DNA of 64,000 nt from Amyloporia xantha (GCA_036971615.1 JAYKKR010000024.1:558001-622000); one strand, 5' to 3'. Positions 12,229 through 20,882 are shown, numbered from the stretch's first letter. Program-made: numbers and translations. Notes: generated by a model not told the origin, from the letters alone.

Positions 12229-12579
12229 TGTTACGATTTCCTTGATTATTTCGTCTTACTGTTCATTTGCTTCGTTGTCATGCCTAACCATGACTCACTG
12301 TACTATACTTAGCGCGCAACCGCTATGACTCCTCCTCCATTCCACACTGCCTCGTCGTCATGCGCAACCATGACTCATCTCTTACTCAGCTACCACCTGA
12401 CTCCTACTTCGCATTACTCATGCTCAACCATGACTAGCTATATAAACCCCTACTTACTCGCTCTATCCCTTAGTCTTTCGCTCTTGTATAACTACTGTCT
12501 TACAGCACTACTTTGAATAACATCGCCCTCGCTCTACGTCGCACCGTAGGCTACCCTCGTCCCCACTGCGCTCCTAACA
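12229..12579 (+). repeat. E1 5' LTR
   Basis: TGTTACG...CTCCTAACA. U3 contains a four- to five-fold imperfect repeat of the type CAACCATGACTC, two instances of which are full TGACTCA bZIP sites (12291-12297 and 12371-12377). A TATA box is at 12439 and the inferred transcript start at 12472. Confidence 0.95.
12439..12482 (+). promoter_or_regulatory. E1 core promoter and transcript 5' end
   Basis: TATATAAA at 12439-12446 is followed 33 nt downstream by AGTCTTTCGCT (12472-12482). The latter is exactly complementary to the primer-binding site at 12582-12592, so it should be the first 11 nt of the RNA, as in self-priming Tf1/sushi elements. Start site inferred, not measured. Confidence 0.75.
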
Positions 12580-13364
12580 CTAGCGAAAGACTCTAGCCTA
12601 CCCTGCAAACCGTGGCTACTAGAAGCTACATCACTGCCCCTGCGGGTTGCTACCAACTCCTTCATTTCTTCGACCCCCGAGACAAACGAGACATCACCTC
12701 TATCGGTACTGGAACTTATCGCAGCTGTAACATACAACCTTGTCCTAACAGGAGGTTTTCCCACCCTGTAAAAACAACCAGCTCGCTCGAAGTCCCCAAC
12801 CAGTCCAACTACGTCATTGTCCGCAACCATTGTGCTACTCCAGACAACGCACAATACGGAGTAGTCCCCAACGACTTTGACCTTTTCGACGATATCTCTG
12901 CGTCGAGAAAGTGTTACACATCGCCTCATCGGTATCATACCAACTACGTTCAGGACCAGTACTTCGATCAAAAGCACAACTGCTGGCGAACTTGCCCTCG
13001 ACAACCTTGCGCATATCGATACAACCCGGATCCCCTTCCGGCCGACGACGATAACACCCTCACTAGGCCAGAGCAGCTCAGCGACATTGTCTCCAATTTT
13101 TCTTCAGAAGATCGACAACGCATTGTCCTCCACTCTTCTGTTGCCATTCCCACTTCAGAACGACCCACCTCTACCAGAGACGAAACAAAGCCCGCCTCTT
13201 CTTCTACTTCTCAAAGAGAAAGAACGAATCCTCCAGCAGAACCTAGCCCTAGCGGATTTGGTTTAGACGAAGAACATCAGGAAAGAGAACCTGACGAACC
13301 TCCACCTGATCCGGAAGATCCTGAAGACCCAGTTACTCTTACCGAACCAGACCCAGACGACGAC
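12472..13364 (+). other. E1 leader lacking any ATG
   Basis: From the inferred RNA start to the gag ATG at 13365 there is no ATG in any frame over about 890 nt. From 12612 to the ATG the gag frame is nonetheless open for about 250 codons and ends in an acidic, proline-rich stretch. Either scanning ribosomes pass the leader to reach the ATG at 13365, or an N-terminal extension is made from a non-ATG codon or after splicing. Confidence 0.7.
12582..12592 (+). promoter_or_regulatory. E1 self-complementary primer-binding site
   Basis: AGCGAAAGACT, two bases after the LTR end, is a perfect complement of AGTCTTTCGCT at the inferred RNA 5' end. In Tf1 and relatives the first 11 nt of the RNA fold back and, after cleavage, prime minus-strand DNA synthesis. 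The length of 11 matches Tf1. No TGG typical of a tRNA-primed site is present here. Confidence 0.8.
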
Positions 13365-14273
13365 ATGTCAAAACTCTTCAAAGAACCAGAAGTCTTCGAT
13401 GGAGATCGAGCTAAAACCACCGCCTTCCTTAGCGATCTAGCAATCCATCTCAGGGTCAACGCTGACAAAATCACCACTGACGAAGCCAGGATCCTTTGTG
13501 CACTCTCCTACATCAAAGGATCCAATGTGCAGTTTTATGTCAACAACTTTCTCAAAGATAAGGATGGTAATGCACCATCTTTGCCCTCCTGGGACGAGTT
13601 CCAGCAGCATTTCCTTCGTACCTTTGGAGTCCAAGACGCGTCGGCCTCATCCCTATCGATGCTCAAAGCAGTCCGGATGTCCGAGGGTCGTTCTGGAGAG
13701 ATTTTTGCATCCGAATTTCGATCCCTAGCAAGAACCTGCGGTCTCAACGACCTGGGTCAAATCGAGATATTGAAGAAGGCCATTCCACCCCGTATTAATC
13801 GCCTCATTCACGACCATGTCCCCTTGCCTTCGACCCTAGAAGAATGGCTCGAAAAGATTATTGCCCTCGACCGCAACTATCAGGACTTCCAGGCAGATGC
13901 ACGTCCTGAGCGGTCCAACAGAGGATCGAGAGGGAATAGATCCAACAAGTTTCGAGGCCAGAAGAATCGTGCCATACAGGAAGGCGACGATACTCAGAAC
14001 ATTAGCAAGATTGCACCGCTCACCCCCGCTGAACGCAAGCGCTGCCAGGACAATAACCTTTGCTTCCGTTGTCGCAAGCCTGGTCATACGGCCAACAACT
14101 GCAAAGGCACCACTCGCGTCCGCACTACCACTTCCAATGACACTCCTTCCACTTCTAAAATCGAAGAAGTAAAAGAGTTACCAAAGCCCGAGCAAGCAAT
14201 CAAACTCCTCGAACATATGTCAGAATCGGAGAAGAACAATTTCATTTCTACCCTTCGCTCCATGGATTTTTAA
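13365..14273 (+). CDS. gag: E1 Gag
   Basis: 302 residues from the first ATG of the transcript (MSKLFKEPEVFDGD, a classic Ty3 Gag capsid start). The retrotransposon Gag domain spans about residues 5-150 (FLSDLAIHLRVN, WDEFQQHFLRTFG, EWLEKIIALDRNYQDF), followed by a basic arginine/glycine-rich linker and one zinc knuckle CFRCRKPGHTANNC (Cx2Cx4Hx4C) near residue 245. It forms the capsid and binds genomic RNA. The frame is open back to 12612 without an ATG. The stop TAA follows GAT TTT; the protease frame lies at -1 relative to gag and is open across this point, so a slip on the T-run at 14267-14271 could give a Gag-Pol fusion. Confidence 0.9.
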   Translation: MSKLFKEPEVFDGDRAKTTAFLSDLAIHLRVNADKITTDEARILCALSYIKGSNVQFYVNNFLKDKDGNAPSLPSWDEFQQHFLRTFGVQDASASSLSMLKAVRMSEGRSGEIFASEFRSLARTCGLNDLGQIEILKKAIPPRINRLIHDHVPLPSTLEEWLEKIIALDRNYQDFQADARPERSNRGSRGNRSNKFRGQKNRAIQEGDDTQNISKIAPLTPAERKRCQDNNLCFRCRKPGHTANNCKGTTRVRTTTSNDTPSTSKIEEVKELPKPEQAIKLLEHMSESEKNNFISTLRSMDF

Positions 14274-15136
14274 TACCCTCGGTAGCCGTGACGTCTATAC
14301 GAGGGACTGCTGAGCCTCATGTAATTGTAGCTGGAGACAATCGATCCTCTTTGCGCTATGCTGTCTCGCTGCACCAGGCTGAATTAACCGTCACAACCAA
14401 TGCGCTCCTTGACTCAGGAGCCATGGAAACATACATAGACCTCGACTTTGTGAAAGCACACCACATCACATCCCTCGAACTCGCAAAACCAATCAGAGTC
14501 CTCAATGTTGATGGATCTGAAAACACTGCAGGACGCATCACCCACTTTGCCACATTAGAGATGCGATTTGGGACATTTACGGATCGCATCCATCCTTATG
14601 TCACTCGACTTGGCAAGGAGCATCTTATCCTCGGCCTTTCCTGGCTACATCGCTTGAATCCCACCATTGACTGGCAGAAGGGTACTCTATCTTTTCCCCG
14701 CCAGAAACTTAGCCAACAAATTGCCGCATTATTGACATCACCACGCATCTCCTCCGAACCACCCTCCCTCGTACTCGAACTACTGCAGAAGTTCGGGCCT
14801 GATCCCACAGACATCGAATCAGATCACATAGCGGAACCCTTGCAGACAACTCGAGAAGATGACGACTGCTTAGTGCGCTTTCTTGGCCTCAAGACCTCTG
14901 ACCACTATGTCCGTCGTCTTTCCCCTTCACAGAAGCTTGCCCACAAACACCTAGAGATTAACATCGATCCGATGGCTCACATCCCCGACGTCTACCGCGC
15001 TTTTGCGCAGGTATTTGACAAGAAGTCCTCCGAACGTCTTCCTAGTCATAAGGAGTATGACCACGCCATTGATCTTAAAGAAGGCTTCGTACTCGACGGG
15101 GAAGGTCTACCCCTTATCACCGAAACAGCAAGTTGA
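14273..15136 (+). CDS. pol: E1 Pol, protease segment
   Basis: Open in the -1 frame relative to gag from the gag stop onward. The aspartic protease motif is LLDSGAMETYID (about residue 45), with the second conserved block LGLSWLHRLNPTIDW around residue 120. It matures Gag and Pol. The segment continues toward RT (DPMAHIPDVYRAFAQVFDKK, LPSHKEYDHAI) and then departs from the RT frame at the GGGG run 15098-15101, after which it runs to a stop at 15136. With three Gs the protease and RT would be one frame, so an inserted G in this copy or a sequence error is the simplest explanation. Confidence 0.85.
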   Translation: MPSVAVTSIRGTAEPHVIVAGDNRSSLRYAVSLHQAELTVTTNALLDSGAMETYIDLDFVKAHHITSLELAKPIRVLNVDGSENTAGRITHFATLEMRFGTFTDRIHPYVTRLGKEHLILGLSWLHRLNPTIDWQKGTLSFPRQKLSQQIAALLTSPRISSEPPSLVLELLQKFGPDPTDIESDHIAEPLQTTREDDDCLVRFLGLKTSDHYVRRLSPSQKLAHKHLEINIDPMAHIPDVYRAFAQVFDKKSSERLPSHKEYDHAIDLKEGFVLDGEGLPLITETAS

Positions 15137-17921
15137 ACTTGACAAGTTCCTTGCTGATAACCTCGCATCAGGGTATATCCGGCCTTCCAAATCCCCACAA
15201 GCCTCCCCTTTCTTCTTCGTTGACAAAAAATCCGGCGATCTTCGTCCCTGCCAGGATTATCGTTATATCAACGAATGGACTGTGAAGAATCGATACCCTT
15301 TGCCCCTTGTCTCTGACCTGATTGACAAAATCCGCGATGCTGCTTTCTTTTCCAAAGCGGATGTCCGCAAAGGCTTCAATAACATGCGCATCAGGAAGGG
15401 AGACGAATGGAAAGCTGCTTTCATTACCAACCGCGGCCTTTTCGAACCCACTGTGATGTTCTTCGGGCTTTGCAACTCCCCAGCCTCCTTCCAAGCCATG
15501 ATGAACACTACCTTTGACGACATGATCAAAGAAGGCTGGCTTCTCATTTACATGGATGACTTCTTGTGGTTTTCCTCGGACTTAGCTACTCATCATGAGC
15601 GCACCCGTCGCATCCTGCAACGACTCATTGACAGTGATCTTTTTCTGAAACCTGACAAGTGTATTTTCAATGTCCAACAGATCGAATTCCTCGGCCTCAT
15701 CCTCGGTAATGGTTTTGTGAAGATGGACCCGGTCAAACTTGCTGGTATCGCTGATTGGCCCACCCCAGCAACAGTGAAACAAGTCCAATCCTTTTTAGGG
15801 TTTGCTAATTTCTATCGACGCTTCATCCGAGACTACTCCACCATTGCGCGACCATTGTTCGACCTCACACAGAAAACGCAGCCCTTTGTGTGGACTGAAT
15901 CTCAGCACCGAGCCTTCTTGGACTTGAAAGACCTCTTCACGAATGCCCCCCTGCTGCGTTTACCTGACCACACACTGCCTTACCGTGTCGAAACTGATGC
16001 TTCCAAGTTTGCAACTGGTGGTGTTCTGTCACAGCAACACTCGGACGGTCTCTGGCATCCTTGTTCTTATCTTTCTCAATCACTCAACCCTGCCGAGCAC
16101 AACTACGAGATCTATGACCGTGAACTCCTCGCTATTGTCCGTGCCCTGCGCGCCTGGAAACATTATCTCGAGGGTGCAGAACGACCCTTTGAGATCCTCA
16201 CCGACCACCAGAACTTGACCTACTTCCGCGAGCCTCAAAGGCTCACTCCACGCCAAGCACGATGGAGTCTTTTCCTGTCCATGTTTGAATTTACCCTACG
16301 TCACGTCCCCGGCTCCAGGATGGGCAAGTCCGATGCATTGTCTAGGCGTGTAGACCACGACCCTACTGGGGGGGAACCCTCTGACGAACGTCTTATTTTG
16401 TTACCTGACGATTTGTTCATTCGTGCTACCACTTTCGAATTCACCTACGACCCAGAGCTTCGATCAAAGATTCTGTCCTGCAATAGCAGAGATCCCGAAG
16501 CCGAATCCGCTCTAAAGACCTTACTCTCTGGACACAATCCAAAGCCTATTCGTGACCTAGCTGACTGGGAAATCAAAGACGACCTTTTGACCTACAAGGG
16601 TCGTGTCTATATTCCCAAAGACCCCGCACTACGTCGCGAAATCGTGAGTGCCTTCCATGACTCAGCTACTGCAGGTCATCCGGGCCGATGGAAAACACTG
16701 GAATTGCTCCAACGACATTACTGGTGGCCTGGCATCAGTGTATTCGTCAGAAACTACGTCACTGGATGCGCAGTCTGCCAGATGTCGAAGCCAGTGACTA
16801 ACCCTCCGAAGATCCCGGCCCAACCCATTGATCAGAAGTACTCCGAACCATTTCAAGTCGTATCCATGGACTTCATCACGGATCTTCCCGAATCAAAAGG
16901 ATTTGACTCGTGCCTTGTCATTTCTGATCATGATGGAACCAAAGCTGCGGTATTCATTCCCTGCAAGAAGACCTGCACAGCCGAAGAAACCGCTAGCTTG
17001 TATCGAGATCAAGTATTCCGACACTATGGACTTCCCCAGAAACTAATCTCGGATAGAGGCACACAGTTTGCATCAAAGATGTTTTCCGAACTTCTCAAGG
17101 CGCTCAAGGTTCAACAAGCGCTTTCTACTGCTTATCATCCTCAGACTGATGGAGGAACTGAACGTCTTAACCAAGAATTAGAACTCTATCTTCGAATCTT
17201 TTGCAATCATCGAGGAGAAGATTGGGCTGAACTCCTCCCTATCGCTGAATTTGCACACAATCACCGGTATCATAGCGCCATCCATTGTTCTCCATTCGAA
17301 GCTCTGATGGGCTATTCTCCCCGTTCCCATGTACCCGCGGTCACTCCGAGCCTCGCACCTTCCAATCAGAATAGGCTCGAGAAACTGGAGAAACTTCGCA
17401 CAGAAATCTCGGCCAGTCACAAGCTAGCTTCTCAGGTAATGGCCGACAGAACCTTCCAACGGAACTTCCTTCCTTTCGAGAAGGGCGACAAAGTCTGGCT
17501 CGATGGCAAGAATATCCATACCACACATCCATCAGCAAAATTAGCCCCTCGTCGCTATGGCCCTTTCGAAGTTGCAGAGGTTCTTTCCCCATTAGTCTAC
17601 CGGCTTGTCTTGCCTCCGACCTGGAAGATCCATCCGGTCTTCCATGCGCAGCTTCTTGCGCGCTATCATGAAACTCCAGAACACGGTCCTAACTTCGTCC
17701 GACCTCCACCGGATATTGTTGATGATCACGAAGAATTCGAAGTAGAAACCATCCTCGAATCCAAGAAAATCCGTGGGAAGGTCCACTATCTCGTACGATG
17801 GAAAGGATATTCTCCATCGGACGATACTTGGGAGCCAATGCGCAATTTGCAGAATGCACGAATGGAGTTAAAGCAATTCCACGTGGATCATCCCAGAGCG
17901 TTAAAAGCGCCCGGACTTTGA
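15003..17921 (+). CDS. pol: E1 Pol: RT, RNase H, integrase, chromodomain
   Basis: The useful reading begins at about 15100 (KVYPLSPKQQ); what precedes it in this frame overlaps the protease reading. RT has RPCQDYRYIN, MFFGLCNSPASFQ and the catalytic IYMDD. RNase H carries VETDASKFATGG, ELLAIVRAL and LTDHQNL. Integrase has the HHCC zinc fold (H..AGHPG...GCAVCQMSK), then the core with MDFITDLP, ISDRGTQF and ERLNQELE as the D,D-E residues, and the GKD-type region DKVWLDGKNIHTT. The C-terminus is a chromodomain (FEVETILESKK, LVRWKGYSPSDDTWEP), which in chromoviruses can steer integration to marked chromatin. All catalytic residues I can check are present. Confidence 0.95.
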   Translation: MRRYLTRSPPNVFLVIRSMTTPLILKKASYSTGKVYPLSPKQQVELDKFLADNLASGYIRPSKSPQASPFFFVDKKSGDLRPCQDYRYINEWTVKNRYPLPLVSDLIDKIRDAAFFSKADVRKGFNNMRIRKGDEWKAAFITNRGLFEPTVMFFGLCNSPASFQAMMNTTFDDMIKEGWLLIYMDDFLWFSSDLATHHERTRRILQRLIDSDLFLKPDKCIFNVQQIEFLGLILGNGFVKMDPVKLAGIADWPTPATVKQVQSFLGFANFYRRFIRDYSTIARPLFDLTQKTQPFVWTESQHRAFLDLKDLFTNAPLLRLPDHTLPYRVETDASKFATGGVLSQQHSDGLWHPCSYLSQSLNPAEHNYEIYDRELLAIVRALRAWKHYLEGAERPFEILTDHQNLTYFREPQRLTPRQARWSLFLSMFEFTLRHVPGSRMGKSDALSRRVDHDPTGGEPSDERLILLPDDLFIRATTFEFTYDPELRSKILSCNSRDPEAESALKTLLSGHNPKPIRDLADWEIKDDLLTYKGRVYIPKDPALRREIVSAFHDSATAGHPGRWKTLELLQRHYWWPGISVFVRNYVTGCAVCQMSKPVTNPPKIPAQPIDQKYSEPFQVVSMDFITDLPESKGFDSCLVISDHDGTKAAVFIPCKKTCTAEETASLYRDQVFRHYGLPQKLISDRGTQFASKMFSELLKALKVQQALSTAYHPQTDGGTERLNQELELYLRIFCNHRGEDWAELLPIAEFAHNHRYHSAIHCSPFEALMGYSPRSHVPAVTPSLAPSNQNRLEKLEKLRTEISASHKLASQVMADRTFQRNFLPFEKGDKVWLDGKNIHTTHPSAKLAPRRYGPFEVAEVLSPLVYRLVLPPTWKIHPVFHAQLLARYHETPEHGPNFVRPPPDIVDDHEEFEVETILESKKIRGKVHYLVRWKGYSPSDDTWEPMRNLQNARMELKQFHVDHPRALKAPGL

Positions 17922-17930
17922 TCTTCTGCC

Positions 17931-18107
17931 ATGTCTCTCATCATCATCGCCCTTGTCGCACTCTCCTCTGGCCTGTTTGGGTTCATCCTCGGCGCACTTA
18001 TCACTGCCATATTCCTCTCTTCATTCTCCATCACTCGTCGCACTTCCCTTGCCGCCCATCAGTCCAATTGGGGAACTCCGAGTAACACTGCCACTCCCTG
18101 GGACTAA
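17931..18107 (+). CDS. E1 accessory ORF-a: 58-aa membrane peptide
   Basis: Starts 10 nt after the pol stop. It consists of a long hydrophobic segment (residues about 3-31: IIIALVALSSGLFGFILGAL and on to IFLSS), then a basic turn ITRR and a polar tail ending TPWD. One transmembrane helix with a cytosol-facing basic tail is predicted from composition alone. Similarity to a known family is not evident. The close spacing to pol and the next two ORFs suggests a 3' accessory block, reminiscent in position of env in retroviruses but far smaller. How a downstream ORF is translated (splicing, reinitiation, internal start) is not visible. Confidence 0.55.
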   Translation: MSLIIIALVALSSGLFGFILGALITAIFLSSFSITRRTSLAAHQSNWGTPSNTATPWD

Positions 18108-18181
18108 CTTGTCATTTTTGGTATTTCCTATGCGATTTGTTCATTTATTTCACCCCGATTCTCACTATATTAACAAGCACC

Positions 18182-18475
18182 ATGGCCTACTCTCTCGACC
18201 CAACCGCCCTCCTCCTCATCTTCGGCATCCTCTCCTTCGGCCTCGTTCTCCTCGTCCTCATTGCCGCCTGCACCCTCGTCGCCGCCGCAGGCTGGTTTGT
18301 CGTTTACTCCTACCAAACCCAACAACAACTCGTCGACAATCAGCTCCGCGCTGCACACCAGCATTCCCTTGACATACTCGCAGAACGCCGTCTGCCTCCT
18401 TTGGTGCTGCAGGATAGAGAGGGGGTTGTTAGAGTCGAGCAGCTTAGCCCACCGAGACCTTCGGCAACATATTAG
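18182..18475 (+). CDS. E1 accessory ORF-b: 97-aa membrane protein
   Basis: The start is ACCATGG, a good eukaryotic context, preceded by a TATATTAA-like stretch about 15 nt upstream. MAYSLDPTALLL opens a hydrophobic segment of about 40 residues (LLIFGILSFGLVLLVLIAAC and on to WFVVYSY), enough for one long or two short helices. A polar, glutamine- and arginine-rich tail follows (QTQQQLVDNQLRAAHQH). The hydrophobic core resembles ORF-a in composition but not clearly in sequence. The frame is open upstream to 18137, but the ATG at 18182 is the better start. Role unknown; membrane localisation of the particle or an env-like function are guesses. Confidence 0.55.
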   Translation: MAYSLDPTALLLIFGILSFGLVLLVLIAACTLVAAAGWFVVYSYQTQQQLVDNQLRAAHQHSLDILAERRLPPLVLQDREGVVRVEQLSPPRPSATY

Positions 18476-18637
18476 TCTGTACATTGTACTCTTCGTCATT
18501 TCTACCAACTTCGCCTTTCCACCTTTGTACGCCCGTTTTGGGTATCAATACCCCACCGCTCATCTGTTACACTACACCATTCCTAGAGATTACTCGCCAT
18601 CTTCCTCGTTCGTCTTATCCATTTCCCTTTGCTCGCC

Positions 18638-19588
18638 ATGGATGCTCCATCCCAATCTGTCGTCCAGCGGATCCCTCCTCGTGCCGCCACCCCTGAGATT
18701 CGCATCACTATTCCTACTCCAGGTCTGGATGACGCGGGACGTCTTGGGTACTTGGCGAATTTGGAACCTGAGTATCGTCCGCCTAACCCCGGCCCTCCGT
18801 CCATCGATCCATCCCCTGCTCTCTCCAACAACTCTCTCCCTGGTCTGGACTACCTCGTACCACGACGACCTTTTGATCGCACTCCTCTTCCAGGAGTAGA
18901 GTCTAATGGACGCATGCACTACACTGTCGTCTATGACAGGGTGGACCTCGACCAAGTCGAACTGGATGTCCCCAGTGAGCTCGTTGCTCTGCCCATCATA
19001 AGTCATCCTTCCTTCCATCGAGTCACAGAATTCAACAACGGATTTCGCGACTTCATTGACGCACCTTCCGGACCTCAAGCAGAAGCCCTGTGGGCAACAG
19101 TGGAGGCTGATGGTGACCGCAACCTTCAGGCTGACATCATCCGCTATCGCTGGCTTTCCCTGCATCTCCTAGCATTCGACCGCATGCAAAAGGAACTCGA
19201 TGCCCAGATTGAAGGTCTCCTCATGGCTCGCACTCGCACCATTCGCCGCCTCCACTTTGCCAATGTCATTGAACGAATGATCCATTTCCGCCTCCGAGTC
19301 GCCGACCCCAATAATCCTCGCAGCAACCGTTCATGCTTCATGTGCCAGCGCCGTGGCCATTGGTCAAACGAATGTGCTCGCAACTCGTGTCGACACTGCC
19401 ACATTGTTCACGTCGACACTGCTTGCCCTTACAACGAAACAGAACTGGTGCCGCTGCCTATGGGCTCTCCGTCTTTTGTTCGCAGCGAAAATCCCAGTCT
19501 CAGCGACGCTATCAGCCAGGCCATAGATGAAGTTGCCTATGATGCTGACGATGAAGAAGGATCTGCACGTCGTGACGACGCCGCTTAA
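18638..19588 (+). CDS. E1 accessory ORF-c: 316-aa double zinc-knuckle protein
   Basis: Starts at GCCATGG; an ATG three codons upstream is the only other choice. The N-terminal 80 residues are proline-rich and low-complexity. The middle is helical and charged (FRDFIDAPSGPQAEALWATV, DRMQKELDAQIEGLL). Near residue 235 lie two adjacent CCHC knuckles, CFMCQRRGHWSNEC and CRHCHIVHVDTAC, both Cx2Cx4Hx4C. The C-terminus is acidic (DADDEEGSARRDDAA). Architecture of helical middle plus knuckles plus acidic tail recalls a second, divergent Gag-like nucleic-acid-binding protein. It ends just before the polypurine tract, so it is part of the element and not host flank. Length and intactness argue that it was maintained until recently. 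Confidence 0.75.
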   Translation: MDAPSQSVVQRIPPRAATPEIRITIPTPGLDDAGRLGYLANLEPEYRPPNPGPPSIDPSPALSNNSLPGLDYLVPRRPFDRTPLPGVESNGRMHYTVVYDRVDLDQVELDVPSELVALPIISHPSFHRVTEFNNGFRDFIDAPSGPQAEALWATVEADGDRNLQADIIRYRWLSLHLLAFDRMQKELDAQIEGLLMARTRTIRRLHFANVIERMIHFRLRVADPNNPRSNRSCFMCQRRGHWSNECARNSCRHCHIVHVDTACPYNETELVPLPMGSPSFVRSENPSLSDAISQAIDEVAYDADDEEGSARRDDAA

Positions 19589-19590
19589 AC

Positions 19591-19599
19591 AGGGGGTAG
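19591..19599 (+). other. E1 polypurine tract
   Basis: AGGGGGTAG immediately before the 3' LTR; primer for plus-strand DNA synthesis by position and composition. Confidence 0.8.
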
Positions 19600-19950
19600 T
19601 GTTACGATTTCCTTGATTATTTCGTCTTACTGTTCATTTGCTTCGTTGTCATGCCTAACCATGACTCACTGTACTATACTTAGCGCGCAACCGCTATGAC
19701 TCCTCCTCCATTCCACACTGCCTCGTCGTCATGCGCAACCATGACTCATCTCTTACTCAGCTACCACCTGACTCCTACTTCGCATTACTCATGCTCAACC
19801 ATGACTAGCTATATAAACCCCTACTTACTCGCTCTATCCCTTAGTCTTTCGCTCTTGTATAACTACTGTCTTACAGCACTACTTTGAATAACATCGCCCT
19901 CGCTCTACGTCGCACCGTAGGCTACCCTCGTCCCCACTGCGCTCCTAACA
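19600..19950 (+). repeat. E1 3' LTR
   Basis: 351 bp, no difference from the 5' LTR seen by eye. Followed by the GATAC target duplication. Confidence 0.95.
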
Positions 19951-20882
19951 GATACTGATATTGATGCGCTCTGCGTGATTGGCCCTGGACACGGTGCTCC
20001 CGGTATGCTTTCCTGTCTCTGGCTTGCCACATCCTGGCCCAACGATATTCGCAATAGGGCGGGATTACACACCCTCATCGATGGATTCAGTTTTCCGGGT
20101 GGCTTCCCAAGGTGCGCCGCTCCGATTCCTCTTCGCTCTGCATGTTTTCCTTGACCACCCTATGATCTTCCAGTCAACTTACTGTACTGCTGATACATCA
20201 GGCTCGATTCACGAGAGTGGTGAGCTCGGCTGTGTGCTCAGCGTCGCGTTTGGTGCGGTGATGGACAAGCCGAACTTCGTCTGCGTCTGCATGATCGGAG
20301 ACGGCGAGGTCGAGAGCGGGCCCGCAGCGACCACCTGGCACGACTACAAGTACATTGACCCCGCCGAGTCGGGGGCGGTCCTCCCAATCATGCACGTCGA
20401 CGGTTTCTTGGATCATGGATACAATGCGCTTCGTCGAGCATCCCTAGCACATCAATGATCACATGGCGGCGTCAACAGAATGGGCGCAGGCCTAGATTCA
20501 GAAGATACAAAAGGCGGCGCGGAGCGGGAACCCGATCGTGAAGCCGCAGTAGCCGGTGCTCAACCTGCGGACGCCAAAGGGCTGGTCGGAGAACCACGGT
20601 GGGTCCCTCGTGGGCTCGTTCAACGCTCATCAGGTGCCGCTGCGGAAAGCGACGAAGGACAGGAAGGAGCTGCAGGCACTACAGGGGTGGCTCGAGTCGT
20701 ACAAACCGCGGGAGCTGTTCGATGCAGATGGCAAGCCGAATGAGAAGATCCTCTCGATCATCCCCCAGAAAGCGGAGAAGAGGCTTGGGCAGAGGAAGAA
20801 GGCATATGCGGCATACACGCCGCTGGACGTGCCAGAGTGGACGTCGAATGGGTGGAGAAGAGTTCTGAGCAGAGCTGCATGA
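19951..20882 (+). pseudogene. Phosphoketolase pseudogene (copy B), main piece
   Basis: Resumes directly after the E1 target duplication with DTDIDALCVIGPGHGAPGML, the start of the phosphoketolase ThDP-binding region. Later blocks are GLHTLIDGFSFPGGFP, then GSIHESGELGCVLSVAFGAV, IGDGEVESGPAATTWHDYKY and IDPAESGAVLPIMHVDGF, then after a gap QKAARSGNPIVKP, VLNLRTPKGW, GSFNAHQVPL, WLESYKPRELFDADGKPNEKI and AAYTPLDVPEWTSN. The catalytic GDGE..SG motif is still readable, but frames change and stops intervene. The C-terminal half present in copy A is missing here. Together the two copies cover most of the enzyme, but neither is functional. Confidence 0.85.

Larger units (their letters stand above)
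12229..19950 (+). mobile_element. E1: complete Ty3/gypsy chromovirus-type LTR retrotransposon
   Basis: 7.72 kb, with 351-bp LTRs at both ends that look identical by eye, TGTTA...TAACA termini and a 5-bp target duplication GATAC (12224-12228 and 19951-19955). Order: LTR, self-priming binding site, gag, protease, reverse transcriptase, RNase H, integrase with C-terminal chromodomain, then three extra sense ORFs, polypurine tract, LTR. The RT-RH-IN-chromodomain order places it in the chromovirus branch of Ty3/gypsy. Identical LTRs mean a recent insertion, in this case into a phosphoketolase pseudogene. One extra G in a G-run at 15098-15101 splits pol; otherwise the element seems intact. Confidence 0.95.
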
